From: Eubacterium sp.
GTDB taxonomy: Bacteria > Bacillota > Clostridia > Peptostreptococcales > Anaerovoracaceae
Direction: 5' to 3'
NCBI GenBank assembly: GCA_017511535.1
Contig: JAFWJS010000017.1
Coordinates: forward strand, 1-33,028
Length of the DNA: 33,028 nt
The notes under the pieces were generated by a model, which worked only from the letters and a program-made list of their open reading frames with translations, was not told the DNA's origin and made no database searches. Position numbers and translations under genes: made by a program. Of the stretch, positions 7,218 to 16,941 are shown one piece after another. Within the stretch, counting starts at the first letter, position 1, and every line of letters starts with the position of its first letter.

Positions 7218-7884
7218 GAAAGAGCGTGAGCAGATGCTCGCAGAAAAGCTCGAACAGATGAAAAAATATGAGCGGGACCTCAACACGGAGGGCGTAAGCT
7301 TCATTGCCGGCGTAGACGAAGTAGGAAGAGGACCTCTGGCCGGGCCTGTGGTCACTGCCGCTGTCATACTGCCGGTGGATTTTGATGTTCTGGGAGTGGA
7401 TGACTCCAAGAAGCTGAGCGACAGGAAAAGGCGCGAGCTGGACGTCCTTATCAGGGAGAAAGCGCTTGCATACGGATTTGGCATGCGTGATAATGAGACT
7501 ATCGACAGGATAAATATCCTGAACGCGACAAAGGAAGCTATGAAGGACGCTGTAGAAGAAGCGGCTGATATGCTGAGAATAAAGCATCACGAGGAACTGC
7601 AGCATGTGCTTATCGACGCAGTCAGGCTGGATGGTCTGAACTATCCGGAGACGCCCCTGGTGAAAGGTGACCAGAAAAGCATATCTATCGCTGCTGCCTC
7701 TATCATCGCTAAAGTCAAGAGAGACGATATGATGATCGCATATGCCTCAAAGTATCCGGGATATGCATTTGAAAAGAATAAAGGGTACGGTACGAGAGAA
7801 CACTATGAGGGGATCCGGGAACATGGAATAACGCCTGTTCACAGACGGAGCTTCCTTAAAAATATAATTGATCAGGAGAGTTGA
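7210..7884 (+). CDS. rnhB: Ribonuclease HII
   Basis: Cuts the RNA strand of RNA-DNA hybrids and single ribonucleotides embedded in DNA. The active-site acidic residues are visible: Asp and Glu in [14 protein letters not shown] (about residues 34-47), Asp in VLIDAV, and Asp in AKVKRDD. The GRG motif for the RNA-DNA junction is intact. 224 residues with a short charged N-terminal extension. The start at 7210 is favoured over an ATG at 7204 because AGGAG lies seven bases upstream. The ATG overlaps the rbgA stop, and only one base separates its stop from fhs. Confidence 0.95.
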   Translation: MTKKEREQMLAEKLEQMKKYERDLNTEGVSFIAGVDEVGRGPLAGPVVTAAVILPVDFDVLGVDDSKKLSDRKRRELDVLIREKALAYGFGMRDNETIDRINILNATKEAMKDAVEEAADMLRIKHHEELQHVLIDAVRLDGLNYPETPLVKGDQKSISIAAASIIAKVKRDDMMIAYASKYPGYAFEKNKGYGTREHYEGIREHGITPVHRRSFLKNIIDQES

Positions 7885-7885
7885 C

Positions 7886-9565
7886 ATGGAAATCAAGACT
7901 GATATTGAGATCGCGCAGGCCGCACATATGCTGCCTGTCACAGAGATCGCTGAGAAAGCGGGGATCGATGAGAAGTATCTGGAGCAGTACGGTAAGTATA
8001 AAGCCAAGATAGACTATGGCATCCTTAAGGATAAGGCTGATAAGGCTGACGGAAAGCTGATACTTGTCACGGCTATTTCGCCGACACCGGCGGGTGAGGG
8101 CAAGACGACGACTTCCGTAGGATTGGCAGACGCTCTTTCCAGGATAGGCAAGAAGGTGATGGTCGCTCTGCGTGAGCCTTCACTCGGGCCGGTGTTCGGG
8201 ATCAAAGGCGGAGCTGCCGGAGGCGGGTATGCCCAGCTTGTTCCTATGGAAGACATCAATCTGCACTTTACTGGAGACATGCACGCGATCGGCGTTGCGA
8301 ACAATCTCATCGCTGCTATGCTGGATAACCATATACAGCAGGGCAACTCTCTGAATATTGACCCGAGGCGGATCACATGGAAGAGGGCTGTCGATATGAA
8401 CGACAGACAGCTTCGCCATATCATCGACGGACTGGGCGGCAAAGCCAACGGCGTCCCTCGTGAGGACGGCTTCGAGATCACTGTGGCAAGCGAGATAATG
8501 GCTATCCTCTGCCTGTCAAAAGATATAAACGACCTTAAGAAGAGGCTTGCGGACATCATAGTCGGATATAACTATGACGGAGAGCCTGTAAAGGCCGGAG
8601 ACTTCCACGCAGAGGGAGCTGCTGCGGCGCTTCTCAAGGACGCGCTCAAGCCGAATCTGGTGCAGACTCTTGAGAACACACCTGCGATCGTACACGGCGG
8701 TCCGTTCGCTAATATCGCACATGGCTGCAACTCTGTCATGGCGACGAGGACATGTCTGAAACTTGCTGACTATACGGTTACCGAGGCAGGATTCGGCGCA
8801 GATCTCGGCGCAGAGAAATTCGTCGATATCAAATGCAGGAAGGCGGGGCTTACGCCTGATGCGTGTGTCATCGTGGCTACAGTCCGCGCTCTCAAGTATC
8901 ACGGCGGAGTGACGAAGAAAGAACTTGGCCCGGAGAACCTTGAGGCACTGGAGAAGGGACTGCCGAATCTGCTGCAGCACGTCGAGAACGTGACACAGGT
9001 ATTCGGTATCCCTGCGGTAGTTGCTCTGAACAGATTCCCGACTGATACAGAGGCAGAGATAAAGCTCGTTGAAGAGAAGTGCAGAGAACTCGGCGTGAAC
9101 GTCGTGCTCAGCGAAGTATGGGCAAAGGGCGGTGAAGGCGGTGAAGACCTGGCCCGTGAAGTCGTACGTCTCTGCGAAGAAGGTGAAAACAGGTTCGGAT
9201 TCGTATATGATCTGGACATGTCGATAAAAGAAAAGATAGAGGCTGTAGCAACGCGTATCTACCGTGCTGACGGAGTTATTTACAGCGCTGCCGCTGAGAA
9301 ACAGATACAGGATCTGGAGCGTATCGGATTCACAGATGTTCCGGTATGCATGGCCAAGACACAGTACAGTTTCTCTGATGATCCGGCCCTGATCTGCGCG
9401 CCGCGCGGCTTCAAAGTGAATGTTGCAGATGTGAAAGCTGACTCGGGCGCAGGATTCATCGTAGTAAGAACAGGCAACATCATGACTATGCCGGGCCTTC
9501 CCAAGGTACCGGCAGCAGAGAAGATAGACGTTGATAATGACGGCAGGATCAGCGGCCTGTTCTAG
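7886..9565 (+). CDS. fhs: Formate-tetrahydrofolate ligase
   Basis: ATP-dependent formation of 10-formyl-THF from formate, the entry to the one-carbon folate branch (or, run backwards, ATP yield from formyl-THF). The ATP-binding loop TPAGEGKTT is near residues 65-73, and [21 protein letters not shown] and NIAHGCNS are conserved family segments. 559 residues, close to the usual 556. Start set at 7886 by AGGAG seven bases upstream. With fchA immediately downstream it converts formate to methenyl-THF in two enzymes; folD is not in view. Confidence 0.97.
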   Translation: MEIKTDIEIAQAAHMLPVTEIAEKAGIDEKYLEQYGKYKAKIDYGILKDKADKADGKLILVTAISPTPAGEGKTTTSVGLADALSRIGKKVMVALREPSLGPVFGIKGGAAGGGYAQLVPMEDINLHFTGDMHAIGVANNLIAAMLDNHIQQGNSLNIDPRRITWKRAVDMNDRQLRHIIDGLGGKANGVPREDGFEITVASEIMAILCLSKDINDLKKRLADIIVGYNYDGEPVKAGDFHAEGAAAALLKDALKPNLVQTLENTPAIVHGGPFANIAHGCNSVMATRTCLKLADYTVTEAGFGADLGAEKFVDIKCRKAGLTPDACVIVATVRALKYHGGVTKKELGPENLEALEKGLPNLLQHVENVTQVFGIPAVVALNRFPTDTEAEIKLVEEKCRELGVNVVLSEVWAKGGEGGEDLAREVVRLCEEGENRFGFVYDLDMSIKEKIEAVATRIYRADGVIYSAAAEKQIQDLERIGFTDVPVCMAKTQYSFSDDPALICAPRGFKVNVADVKADSGAGFIVVRTGNIMTMPGLPKVPAAEKIDVDNDGRISGLF

Positions 9566-9606
9566 CAGGTACGGGGGCGGCGATCCTGAGCTGAAGGAGG
9601 ATGCAG

Positions 9607-10233
9607 ATGTTAGCAGATAAAAGCTGCAGAGAATTTATTGAGGTACTTGCGAGTGACGAACCTACGCCGGGAGGCGGCGGAGCTTCAGCACTTGTAGGAG
9701 CTGTAGGAACGGCGCTCGGTAATATGGTCGGGAGTCTGACCGAAGGAAAGCTTCAGTACTATGAAGTCGAAGAAGACATGGAAAGACTCATAGACCGCTC
9801 AGAAGAGCTGGAGAAGGAATTCCTGGAGCTGATTGAAGAGGACGAGAAGGCGTTTCAGAATCTGATGACCGCATATAAGATGCCTCATACGTCAGAACTT
9901 GAAAAAGCCAAGCGTCTTGCTGTGCTCACAGCGGCGAAGAGCGCGGCGTGCCAGCCGCCGCTCCGGATCATGAAAAGATGCTGTGAAGCGATCGACCTCT
10001 GCGCTGAGTTCGCAGAAAAGGGAAACAGGAACGCGCTGAGTGATGCCGGAGTAGGGGTGCTGTTCTGCAAAGCCGCGCTTCAGGGAGCTTCTCTCAATAT
10101 TTATATCAACACTAAGACACTTGCAGATGAGGAATATGCCGGAAAGCTGAATGATGAGGCGGACCGGATGATCAGTGAATACTCTGCGAAAGCGGACTCA
10201 GTATATGAAAAGGTACTGTCGTCGCTCCGGTAG
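9607..10233 (+). CDS. fchA: Methenyl-THF cyclohydrolase / formiminotetrahydrofolate cyclodeaminase family
   Basis: Member of the FTCD_C/FchA family of all-helical enzymes. It opens with the typical ReF-x-vLasdePTPGGGGASA segment (residues 8-26) and the G-rich loop that binds folate. In Clostridia this protein either cyclises 10-formyl-THF to methenyl-THF or removes ammonia from formimino-THF made in histidine or purine breakdown. Being directly behind fhs favours the cyclohydrolase role, but both are open. 208 residues. AAGGAGG ends right before an ATG at 9601 and six bases before the ATG at 9607, so 9607 is taken as start. Confidence 0.9.
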   Translation: MLADKSCREFIEVLASDEPTPGGGGASALVGAVGTALGNMVGSLTEGKLQYYEVEEDMERLIDRSEELEKEFLELIEEDEKAFQNLMTAYKMPHTSELEKAKRLAVLTAAKSAACQPPLRIMKRCCEAIDLCAEFAEKGNRNALSDAGVGVLFCKAALQGASLNIYINTKTLADEEYAGKLNDEADRMISEYSAKADSVYEKVLSSLR

Positions 10234-10256
10234 AAGCTGAGTAAGAAGATAATAAA

Positions 10257-10292
10257 AGAAGGTCATTTCACATAGGGGAAGACCTTCTTTTC
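10257..10292. terminator. Bidirectional terminator between fchA and the DHHW gene
   Basis: AGAAGGTC (10257-10264) pairs with GACCTTCT (10281-10288), followed rightward by TTTC and leftward by TTTTATTA. It can serve both convergent operons. Confidence 0.75.
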
Positions 10293-10299
10293 TATTACT

Positions 10300-11820
10300 T
10301 TATTTATTTGTGAGCATCATTCTCATGTAGTTGTCTGAGAAGAACGTATTGGAATTATAGAGGAAGAGGACTTCGTCTATATCGTTCGCCTTGATGACAG
10401 TAGCTATATTCTCGTAGTAATAACGTGGGTCAACTACTGTTATGGTCCTGTAGTCCTGTGTAAGGAATGGGATGAAGCAGTTTGCATATGAGTCCTTGAT
10501 GACCAGCAGGTTCCTGTTTTTCTTCACAGGAGTGGAGATCGAGAACAGCGACTGATTTATGCCGCCGAACACTGTATACGCATCTTTCTTATCGAGATTG
10601 GACATCACATAATACTTCGTTGTCTTTTCTTTGGTGTCTTTGTAACGGATCACTGAGCTGAGCGCGTTTTTGCTCACCGGAAGATAGATCTTGATAGCGT
10701 CGTTTTTCCCGTTTGTGAAACCGCTCTTGGAATACAGTGTTCCGGCGAAGTCCTTCTTCACTGCGTATGACTTGTATTTTACTTTGCTCCCGAGCTTCAT
10801 TATCTTAGCAGCTCTTCTGTATGCCGTATATGCGCCGTCTGTGGTCCAGTGATGGTCAGTGCGGTAGTATACCTGTTGTTTACGGCTTGCTTTTTTCAGA
10901 TCGTCACGGACGTCGATGGATTTATATCCCAGCGCTTCCACAGCGCCGAACAGTCTGTCCATGTCTCTGTTCTGGTCATGAGTGACAACTCCTCCGGGAA
11001 GCTTGGAACTCAGTATGCTGGCTGCGTTAGGCACCAGCATGAAGTACATCTTCTTGTCGCTGTACTTCGCCTTGAAGCTTTTCAGAGCGGCCAGATCGGC
11101 TTCTACGCCTTTTTTATCAGGGTACACAACATCTTCTATCAGATAGTTGTCTTTTGCCTTGAAAACGCCGTTTGCCTTCAACTGGCCGATGCTCAGGTCA
11201 GCAGCGGATTTGATTTTGATGAAAGTATTCCTGAACGCGAACTGATCGCTGGCATAGTTGTCGAGCTGCGATTCAAATCTGCCCGACAGGTAGTTGCCTG
11301 CAGAGAAGGCCGGAAGCTGCTGGAACACACGGTTCTCCTGGTCAGAATATGATCTGTCAGGTATGATTATATTCGCAGCGAACGTAATTATCAGGACCGC
11401 CGCAAACAGGATACCGCATATCCTTACGACAGGTGAAGCATTGTCGTCATGCCGTACTTCATTTACTTCGGCATGAGAGCTGTTATCTGTATATGTGTCA
11501 GGCTCTTCATCTGTTTTCTGGTCTGAAGCTCCATGCTCGTCGTCTGATGCTTCAGCTTTTTCCTGTTCAGAATAGAGCCAGATTATAGGCTGATAATCTT
11601 CCGGATCTATAACATTTTCTCCGGGCATTTCTGCTGTTTCAGATACCTTGGGCTCCTCTGCGTCAGACGTATCAGAAACAGGGGCAGGGGATACTGGAGC
11701 TTCTGTTTCTTCAGGCTCCTTCACCTCGCCGTTTTCATCAAAAATGAGTTCCTGCTGCAGTTCGCCTGCAGGAGCAGTCTTTTTATTTGATGTTTTTCTT
11801 TTCCTTTTCTGTTTTGTCAT
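10300..11820 (-). CDS. DHHW family membrane-anchored SGNH-like protein
   Basis: Likely the extracellular acetyl-handling partner of the MBOAT protein next to it, comparable in place to AlgJ/AlgX or DltD. Residues 1-130 are an acidic, Glu/Pro/Ser-rich, probably disordered cytoplasmic tail; one membrane segment follows (about 133-152, ICGILFAAVLIITFAANIII). The outer domain has YYRTDHHWTTDGAY near residue 317, the motif that names the DHHW family and supplies the catalytic Asp-His, and KDSYANCFIPFL near 440 with the candidate Ser. 506 residues. The long acidic tail is unusual for the family. It is the last gene of the leftward cassette, 13 bases after the MBOAT stop. Confidence 0.85.
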   Translation of the reverse strand: MTKQKRKRKTSNKKTAPAGELQQELIFDENGEVKEPEETEAPVSPAPVSDTSDAEEPKVSETAEMPGENVIDPEDYQPIIWLYSEQEKAEASDDEHGASDQKTDEEPDTYTDNSSHAEVNEVRHDDNASPVVRICGILFAAVLIITFAANIIIPDRSYSDQENRVFQQLPAFSAGNYLSGRFESQLDNYASDQFAFRNTFIKIKSAADLSIGQLKANGVFKAKDNYLIEDVVYPDKKGVEADLAALKSFKAKYSDKKMYFMLVPNAASILSSKLPGGVVTHDQNRDMDRLFGAVEALGYKSIDVRDDLKKASRKQQVYYRTDHHWTTDGAYTAYRRAAKIMKLGSKVKYKSYAVKKDFAGTLYSKSGFTNGKNDAIKIYLPVSKNALSSVIRYKDTKEKTTKYYVMSNLDKKDAYTVFGGINQSLFSISTPVKKNRNLLVIKDSYANCFIPFLTQDYRTITVVDPRYYYENIATVIKANDIDEVLFLYNSNTFFSDNYMRMMLTNK

Positions 11821-11833
11821 TTACACTTCGTCC

Positions 11834-13237
11834 TTAAAATCTGAAATACAGGAACGGATTATATGAGCTGTACAGCAGATAGGCTGTAGACAGCACGAGC
11901 ATTCCGCCCATTATCACCAGCCATGCGGCAGGTATCTTGCTGCGAAGTCTCCTGAGTCCCTTTGCGGGGAGATCTGTAGCGCAGACAGCAGAAACGGCCA
12001 TCAGTATGATGCTGGTCCTCAGAAGGAAGACCGTATTGGTGTTGATGAGCGGATATCCGCCGGCGAAGAAACATGTACGCAGGTACATGAATGCCTGGCC
12101 TATGCTTTCGCTCATGAAGAACACCCAGCCGACTGCGACCGCAAGCATGGTGTATATATGACGGATAAAAGCAGGAGCGCTGCTGACAGCCTTGCCGTAG
12201 ACATATTTCTCCAGTATAAGGAGTACACAATAGTAAAGCCCCCAGAACACAAATGTCCAGTTTGCGCCATGCCAGAGACCTGTCAGGGCCCAAACGATAA
12301 CAAGGTTGAATATGTGCCGCCCGACAGGGACGCGGTTCCCTCCGAGAGGGAAGTACAGATATTCTCTGAACCATGTTGAAAGAGATATATGCCATCTTCT
12401 CCAGAATTCAGTCACACTTGTCGATAAATACGGGTGATCAAAGTTTTCATTGAATCTGAACCCGAATATCCTGCCGAGCCCGATAGCCATATCAGAGTAT
12501 CCGCTGAAGTCGAAATATATCTGCATAGTGAAAGCGAATATCCCTATCCAGTAAGATAAAGCCGCGATGTTGCTGTCAGGAAGAGCAAGCACAGCCTGAT
12601 GCAGGGCGCCCAGATTATTAGCGAGCAGTACTTTCTTGGCAAGCCCGATTATGAATCTTGATGACCCCAGTCCGATATCGTCGAGCGTGCTCGTTCTGGA
12701 AGTAAGCTGCTCCGCTATATCGCGGTACTTGACGATAGGCCCTGCGATAAGCTGCGGGAAAAACGACAGATAGAGAGCGAATCTGAACAGCGATCTCTGC
12801 GGAGCTGTCTTCCCGCGGTACACGTCGAATATATATGACATCGCCTGAAACGTGTAGAATGATATACCTATCGGTAGAGCAAGGGCAGTGTAATGTATGT
12901 TCAGCCCGGTCAACGCGTTGAAGTTATCCATTACGAAGCCGAAATACTTGAAAAAGCTGAGTATCAGCAGATTCACCGCGATCGTAAAGATAAGGCTTGC
13001 CTTGCCTGACCGTCCGGACGACTGCTCTTTACCTATCTCTTTTGCCATATACCAGTTGAAGCAGGCGCTGTATATCATAAGGAAAACATATACAGGCTCT
13101 CCCCAGCTGTAGAAGATAAGGCTTGCAGCGAGAAGTATGAGATTCCTGGCCGTGTTCATCCTGGCCGGGATCAGGAAATAGATCAGCAGGATAACAGGAA
13201 GGAAGTAGAACAGAAAAGTAATACTGCTAAACAGCAT
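11834..13237 (-). CDS. MBOAT family O-acyltransferase (AlgI/DltB-like)
   Basis: Polytopic membrane protein expected to pass acyl groups, most often acetyl, across the membrane to a surface polysaccharide or similar polymer. The catalytic His is in GLWHGANW near residue 323; the second family motif FWRRWHISLSTWFREYLYFPLGG lies near 280-300, and SFYTFQAMSYIFDVYRG near 125. 467 residues. The start at 13237 has GAGGAGG nine bases upstream; the in-frame ATG at 13255 lies before that site. It overlaps the DUF4358 gene by 11 bases. The polymer target is unknown. Confidence 0.92.
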   Translation of the reverse strand: MLFSSITFLFYFLPVILLIYFLIPARMNTARNLILLAASLIFYSWGEPVYVFLMIYSACFNWYMAKEIGKEQSSGRSGKASLIFTIAVNLLILSFFKYFGFVMDNFNALTGLNIHYTALALPIGISFYTFQAMSYIFDVYRGKTAPQRSLFRFALYLSFFPQLIAGPIVKYRDIAEQLTSRTSTLDDIGLGSSRFIIGLAKKVLLANNLGALHQAVLALPDSNIAALSYWIGIFAFTMQIYFDFSGYSDMAIGLGRIFGFRFNENFDHPYLSTSVTEFWRRWHISLSTWFREYLYFPLGGNRVPVGRHIFNLVIVWALTGLWHGANWTFVFWGLYYCVLLILEKYVYGKAVSSAPAFIRHIYTMLAVAVGWVFFMSESIGQAFMYLRTCFFAGGYPLINTNTVFLLRTSIILMAVSAVCATDLPAKGLRRLRSKIPAAWLVIMGGMLVLSTAYLLYSSYNPFLYFRF

Positions 13238-13730
13238 GTCTGAACACCTCCTCATATTTCTCTGCGTCGTCTGCTACACAATAGAACAGATAATTACCGC
13301 GCTTGGTTATTACCGCGTTCTTTAGCTGGTTCACCTGTTTCGGACCGTAATCTCGGTATGTGTTGATCTGCGAATCCACACGCTTTTCAACAGCGTCCTG
13401 AACATCGTTCAGATCTTTGCGGCTGGCTGCTTTGATTATGCAGAGCTCAGTCACATCAAGGGCTACCCGGCTCTTATAGTAAAGTACTTCCTTATATCCG
13501 GAATAATCTATACCGATGAACTCAAGAAGCTCTCTTGTATTGCATTTCTTAAGATCTTCAATATCTGTCTCAGACTTCAGTCTGTTTTCTATATCTCTCA
13601 TAGGGACATTCCTTGCGTCATTCATATCATAGACTGCAGCAAGGAAGATGATAAGCACCGCAATAAACGCGGCTTTCACCACGATCGAGATAACTGTATT
13701 CAAGATTTTCCTGTTGCTTTTATCTGACAT
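13227..13730 (-). CDS. DUF4358 domain protein
   Basis: Small membrane-anchored protein of unknown function that often accompanies MBOAT/DHHW genes in Clostridia. One membrane segment (about residues 13-33) is followed by an extracytoplasmic domain with the typical DUF4358 run: elciIKA, a helix with AVEKRVDSQINTYRDYGP near residues 113-130, then KNAVITKRGNYLFYCVADDA. 167 residues. Its ATG overlaps the SGNH stop by one base (TAATG), so translation is coupled. It may be an accessory lipid-side or assembly factor; this is inference from context. Confidence 0.75.
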   Translation of the reverse strand: MSDKSNRKILNTVISIVVKAAFIAVLIIFLAAVYDMNDARNVPMRDIENRLKSETDIEDLKKCNTRELLEFIGIDYSGYKEVLYYKSRVALDVTELCIIKAASRKDLNDVQDAVEKRVDSQINTYRDYGPKQVNQLKNAVITKRGNYLFYCVADDAEKYEEVFRHAV

Positions 13731-14563
13731 TATAGGTCTGCCTCTATGATCATATCGTTCATCCAGAGAGGGTAATAAGGGATATTGACGTGTATGCCGT
13801 CAGGCGCGTATAGTGATTTCCGCTTTCTGAGGATATATGTGTTGTCTATGAATGTGTATCCCTCATCTTCACAGAGTCTCTCCAGCGCTTTATTGTATTC
13901 TTTATAATGCTTCAGAGAAGGCTGGTTCTTCTGTGCCTCTTTACTAGGTATAGATATACTGTTGATATATATCTCCGTATCCGGAGACTTCTTTCTGAAA
14001 GAGTTCAGATGTTTCCGGTATTCCTTTATGAACGGCTTTGCTTTGCCGCGGTAGCTTATCATGTCGTTCATGCCGAAAGTGAAGAATGCCTTTTCAGGCA
14101 GGAGTTTGGATGCTTTCTTGAAAAGATCACCGCTTCCGTTAAGTGACGCTCCGATAGAGCACAATACTATATCGTCAGGGAGGAATCCATAGACGGTGAG
14201 TCCTTCTGTTATGGAGTCGCCCAGTATCACGCAGTCACGGAATTTCTTCAGGTAATATACCTTTGACTTGGTTTTCACATTGAGAGAGCCTGTATCTCCG
14301 GCCTCAAGCTTTTTGATCCTGTTTTCCACCTTTTTGACAGTGGAGTAATCAAAATCATCGACCGCTGCTCTGTTTTTATTTATTGTTTTGTCAGAGTACG
14401 CGGCGTCAAAATTGAAGCAGAAAAGATTAAACAGGAAAAAAGCAGCAAAAACAATAGAAGCGGCGGATGCAATAATACGGATCCTTACCTCACGGCCGCT
14501 TCCTTTCCAGAAATCCAGAAATGATTTAAATGTTGAAATTGCAACTGCTTTCAGCGAATTCAA
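13730..14563 (-). CDS. Membrane-anchored SGNH/GDSL hydrolase
   Basis: Esterase or acetyltransferase-like SGNH protein, first gene of the surface acylation cassette. The nucleophile block is VILGDSITEGL near residues 113-123; the Asn block is FGMNDMISYRG; the catalytic Asp and His are in APDGIHVNIPYY near 255. One membrane segment lies at about 28-50. The start codon is TTG, with AGGGG 11 bases upstream; no in-frame ATG exists before the catalytic region, so TTG is the best choice. 277 residues. A leftward promoter TTGCTT-17-TATCAT lies at 14670-14642. Confidence 0.8.
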   Translation of the reverse strand: MNSLKAVAISTFKSFLDFWKGSGREVRIRIIASAASIVFAAFFLFNLFCFNFDAAYSDKTINKNRAAVDDFDYSTVKKVENRIKKLEAGDTGSLNVKTKSKVYYLKKFRDCVILGDSITEGLTVYGFLPDDIVLCSIGASLNGSGDLFKKASKLLPEKAFFTFGMNDMISYRGKAKPFIKEYRKHLNSFRKKSPDTEIYINSISIPSKEAQKNQPSLKHYKEYNKALERLCEDEGYTFIDNTYILRKRKSLYAPDGIHVNIPYYPLWMNDMIIEADL

Positions 14564-14623
14564 GATATATTTATGCCCCTTTTAAGAATGTAAAAAACAG
14601 AGAAAATACTTCTCCGTCAAATC

Positions 14624-14649
14624 AATATCATACCCAACTCTATGATATT
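14624..14649. promoter_or_regulatory. Perfect inverted repeat between divergent ilvB and SGNH genes
   Basis: AATATCAT (14624-14631), ten bases, ATGATATT (14642-14649). The right arm contains the -10 box of the predicted leftward promoter, and the repeat ends 31 bases before the ilvB -35 box, a usual place for an activator of ilvB. The regulator is not known. No T-box or peptide attenuator fits in the short ilvB leader. Confidence 0.4.
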
Positions 14650-14670
14650 AGAAACAGGTGTTAAAAGCAA
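14642..14670 (-). promoter_or_regulatory. Possible promoter of the surface acylation cassette
   Basis: Leftward TTGCTT (14670-14665), a 17-base spacer and TATCAT (14647-14642), about 80 bases before the TTG start of the SGNH gene. The -35 box is poor. Confidence 0.35.
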
Positions 14671-14679
14671 CCCCGTTTA

Positions 14680-14707
14680 TTGACATCATGCTATAAAATA
14701 TTATAAT
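14680..14707 (+). promoter_or_regulatory. ilvB promoter
   Basis: Perfect TTGACA (14680-14685) and TATAAT (14702-14707) with a 16-base spacer, giving a leader of only about 33 nt. Confidence 0.8.
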
Positions 14708-14746
14708 AAATATATTATACATAATTATTAGGGAAGGAGAATAAGT

Positions 14747-16408
14747 ATGGAATTAACAGGATCACAGATAGTGGCTGAAGTCCTGCTGGACCATGGTGTA
14801 GATACCGTTTTCGGCTATCCGGGCGGCACGGCTCTCAATATTTACGATGAACTGTACAGATACAGTGATAAGATACATCACGTACTTACAGCTCATGAAC
14901 AGGGAGCATGCCATGCGGCTGACGGCTACGCAAGGGCAACAGGAAAAACAGGAGTGGTTTTCTCAACAAGCGGTCCGGGAGCTACAAACCTGGTCACAGG
15001 TATTGCGACAGCGTATATGGACAGTATTCCGCTCGTAGCCATTACCGCTAACGTGCCTGACAATCTCATCGGACGTGACGCATTCCAGGAAGTCTGCATC
15101 ACAGGAGTTACGATGCCGATAACCAAGCACAATTTCTTCGTAAACAGAATCGAGGATCTGGAGCATTCTCTCAGAGAAGCTTTCAGGATCGCAAACAGCG
15201 GGAGAAAAGGTCCTGTACTTGTAGATATAACCAAGGATGTAACGGCAGCGAAGATCAAATTTGAAAACAAGGCGCCTTATCCGCTTACGCCGCTTCCGAC
15301 AGTAAGTGAAGACAACATCCTGGAATTCGTGAAGTATATCAACAAGTCTGAAAAGCCTGTACTGTATATCGGCGGAGGTGCTATGGCATCTGAAGCATGG
15401 GACGAGGTACAGGAGCTGATGGACAAAGCTGATATACCTGCGGTACATACTCTTATGGCCACAGGAATAATGAGATATGACGATGATAAGAACCTTGGCC
15501 TTGTCGGCATGCACGGCGCTGTTGCCGCGAACAAAGCGATAGATCAGGCAGACCTGATAATCGCTCTCGGTGCACGTTTCAGCGACAGAGTTGCTCAGGA
15601 CACCAGAAAATGGGGCAGAAAGGCCAGGAAAATACAGATAGATATCGATATCTCCGAGATCGGAAAGAACGTGGCGGTCGATATGAGCTGCGTCGGAGAT
15701 GTGAAAGACTTTCTGTCAAAGGCTCTGCTTGAGATAAATGATGCAGATCATGAGGCATGGCTCGCATCATGCAGGGAATGGAAAAAGTGCGAGAAGATCG
15801 TAAAAGCCAAACCGGACAACCTTCATCCTGCAGAGATACTCGACGCCGTGTGTGATCTTGTTCCTGAAGATACATATTATGTAACAGATGTAGGACAGCA
15901 CCAGATGTGGTCTGCCCAGTATATCCGGCATACAGAGCCGCGTCACTTCCTTACGAGCGGAGGACTTGGCACTATGGGATTCGGTTACGGGGCTGCCATC
16001 GGAGCACAATTCGCTCATCCTGACAAACAGGTCGTCCACATCACAGGAGACGGCTCATTCCATATGAATATGAATGAGGCATGCACTGCAGTGACTAACG
16101 GCCTTCCTATCATAACCGTGATAATGGATAACAGAGTTCTCGGAATGGTATATCAGTGGCAGAACCTTCTGTATGGCGGACGGTTCTCCAATACGATCCT
16201 TGAACGTAAGACTGACTATGTGAAAGTGATAGAGGGATTCGGCGGTAAAGGCTACAAGGCAACTACTGTGGAAGAGTTCCGCGACGCTATGAAGAAGGCG
16301 CTTGAGGACAGATGTCCTGTGTGGATCGACTGTCAGATCGACAGAGAAGAAAGGGTGCTCCCGTTCATTCCTGCCGGAAAGTCCGTTGATGACGCTATCA
16401 TAGATTAG
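14747..16408 (+). CDS. ilvB: Acetolactate synthase, large (catalytic) subunit
   Basis: First common step of branched-chain amino acid synthesis: thiamine diphosphate-dependent condensation of two pyruvates, or pyruvate with 2-oxobutyrate. The N-terminal FGYPGGTALNIYDEL carries the family start, the conserved Glu for the cofactor is in TAHEQGACHAADGYAR near residue 47, STSGPGATN follows, and the ThDP/Mg motif GDGSFHMNMNE lies near 437 with the closing NN-type part ITVIMDN. 553 residues. AAGGAG is nine bases before the ATG. The small subunit gene follows after 16 bases. Confidence 0.97.
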   Translation: MELTGSQIVAEVLLDHGVDTVFGYPGGTALNIYDELYRYSDKIHHVLTAHEQGACHAADGYARATGKTGVVFSTSGPGATNLVTGIATAYMDSIPLVAITANVPDNLIGRDAFQEVCITGVTMPITKHNFFVNRIEDLEHSLREAFRIANSGRKGPVLVDITKDVTAAKIKFENKAPYPLTPLPTVSEDNILEFVKYINKSEKPVLYIGGGAMASEAWDEVQELMDKADIPAVHTLMATGIMRYDDDKNLGLVGMHGAVAANKAIDQADLIIALGARFSDRVAQDTRKWGRKARKIQIDIDISEIGKNVAVDMSCVGDVKDFLSKALLEINDADHEAWLASCREWKKCEKIVKAKPDNLHPAEILDAVCDLVPEDTYYVTDVGQHQMWSAQYIRHTEPRHFLTSGGLGTMGFGYGAAIGAQFAHPDKQVVHITGDGSFHMNMNEACTAVTNGLPIITVIMDNRVLGMVYQWQNLLYGGRFSNTILERKTDYVKVIEGFGGKGYKATTVEEFRDAMKKALEDRCPVWIDCQIDREERVLPFIPAGKSVDDAIID

Positions 16409-16424
16409 GAAGGAGGACGCAGAT

Positions 16425-16922
16425 ATGTATAAACCTTTGAAGAAAAAAATCGTCAGCGTTCTCGTAAAGAATGAGGCGAACGTACTTACAAGAGTCGTAA
16501 TGATGTTCGGAAGGCGTGGATTCAACATCGATTCGCTTACAGTGTCCGCGACCAACGATCCGACGATCTCCAGGATCACTATCGCTTTCAGCGCGACAGA
16601 GCAGTCGATGCAGCAGATCATAACTCAGACTGAGAAGCTTGAAGTCGTGCAGAGTGTATATCTTATGAACAGCGAGAACGGCATGTACAGAGAGCTCCTT
16701 CTTATGAAGATCAAAGCTTCCAAGGAGGACAGGACTCATATACTGGAAATCTGCAATGTATACCACGCGAAGATCGAGGATCTGTCAAGAGAAAGCATGA
16801 TAATCAACGTTACGGGAACACCGGAGAAGATCGACGGTTTCCTGGACATCATGAGCTGCTATGACATTGTAGAAGTGTGCAGGACCGGTATAGCCGGAAT
16901 AGAGACTGAGAAGGTAAGATGA
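16425..16922 (+). CDS. ilvN: Acetolactate synthase, small (regulatory) subunit
   Basis: Binds the large subunit and gives valine feedback control. The N-terminal ACT domain is plain: KKKIVSVLVKNEANVLTRVVMMFGRRGFNIDSLTVS, residues 5-40, followed by the C-terminal ACT-like part. 165 residues, usual for the long form of Bacillota. AAGGAGG lies upstream at normal spacing. An ilvC promoter may lie in the 95-base gap that follows. Confidence 0.95.
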   Translation: MYKPLKKKIVSVLVKNEANVLTRVVMMFGRRGFNIDSLTVSATNDPTISRITIAFSATEQSMQQIITQTEKLEVVQSVYLMNSENGMYRELLLMKIKASKEDRTHILEICNVYHAKIEDLSRESMIINVTGTPEKIDGFLDIMSCYDIVEVCRTGIAGIETEKVR

Positions 16923-16941
16923 ACATACATCAAGATTCTTA

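Noticed and set aside
14714-14746. T-box or attenuator leader before ilvB
   Set aside because: The predicted leader is only about 33 nt, too short for a T-box or a leader peptide with terminator.
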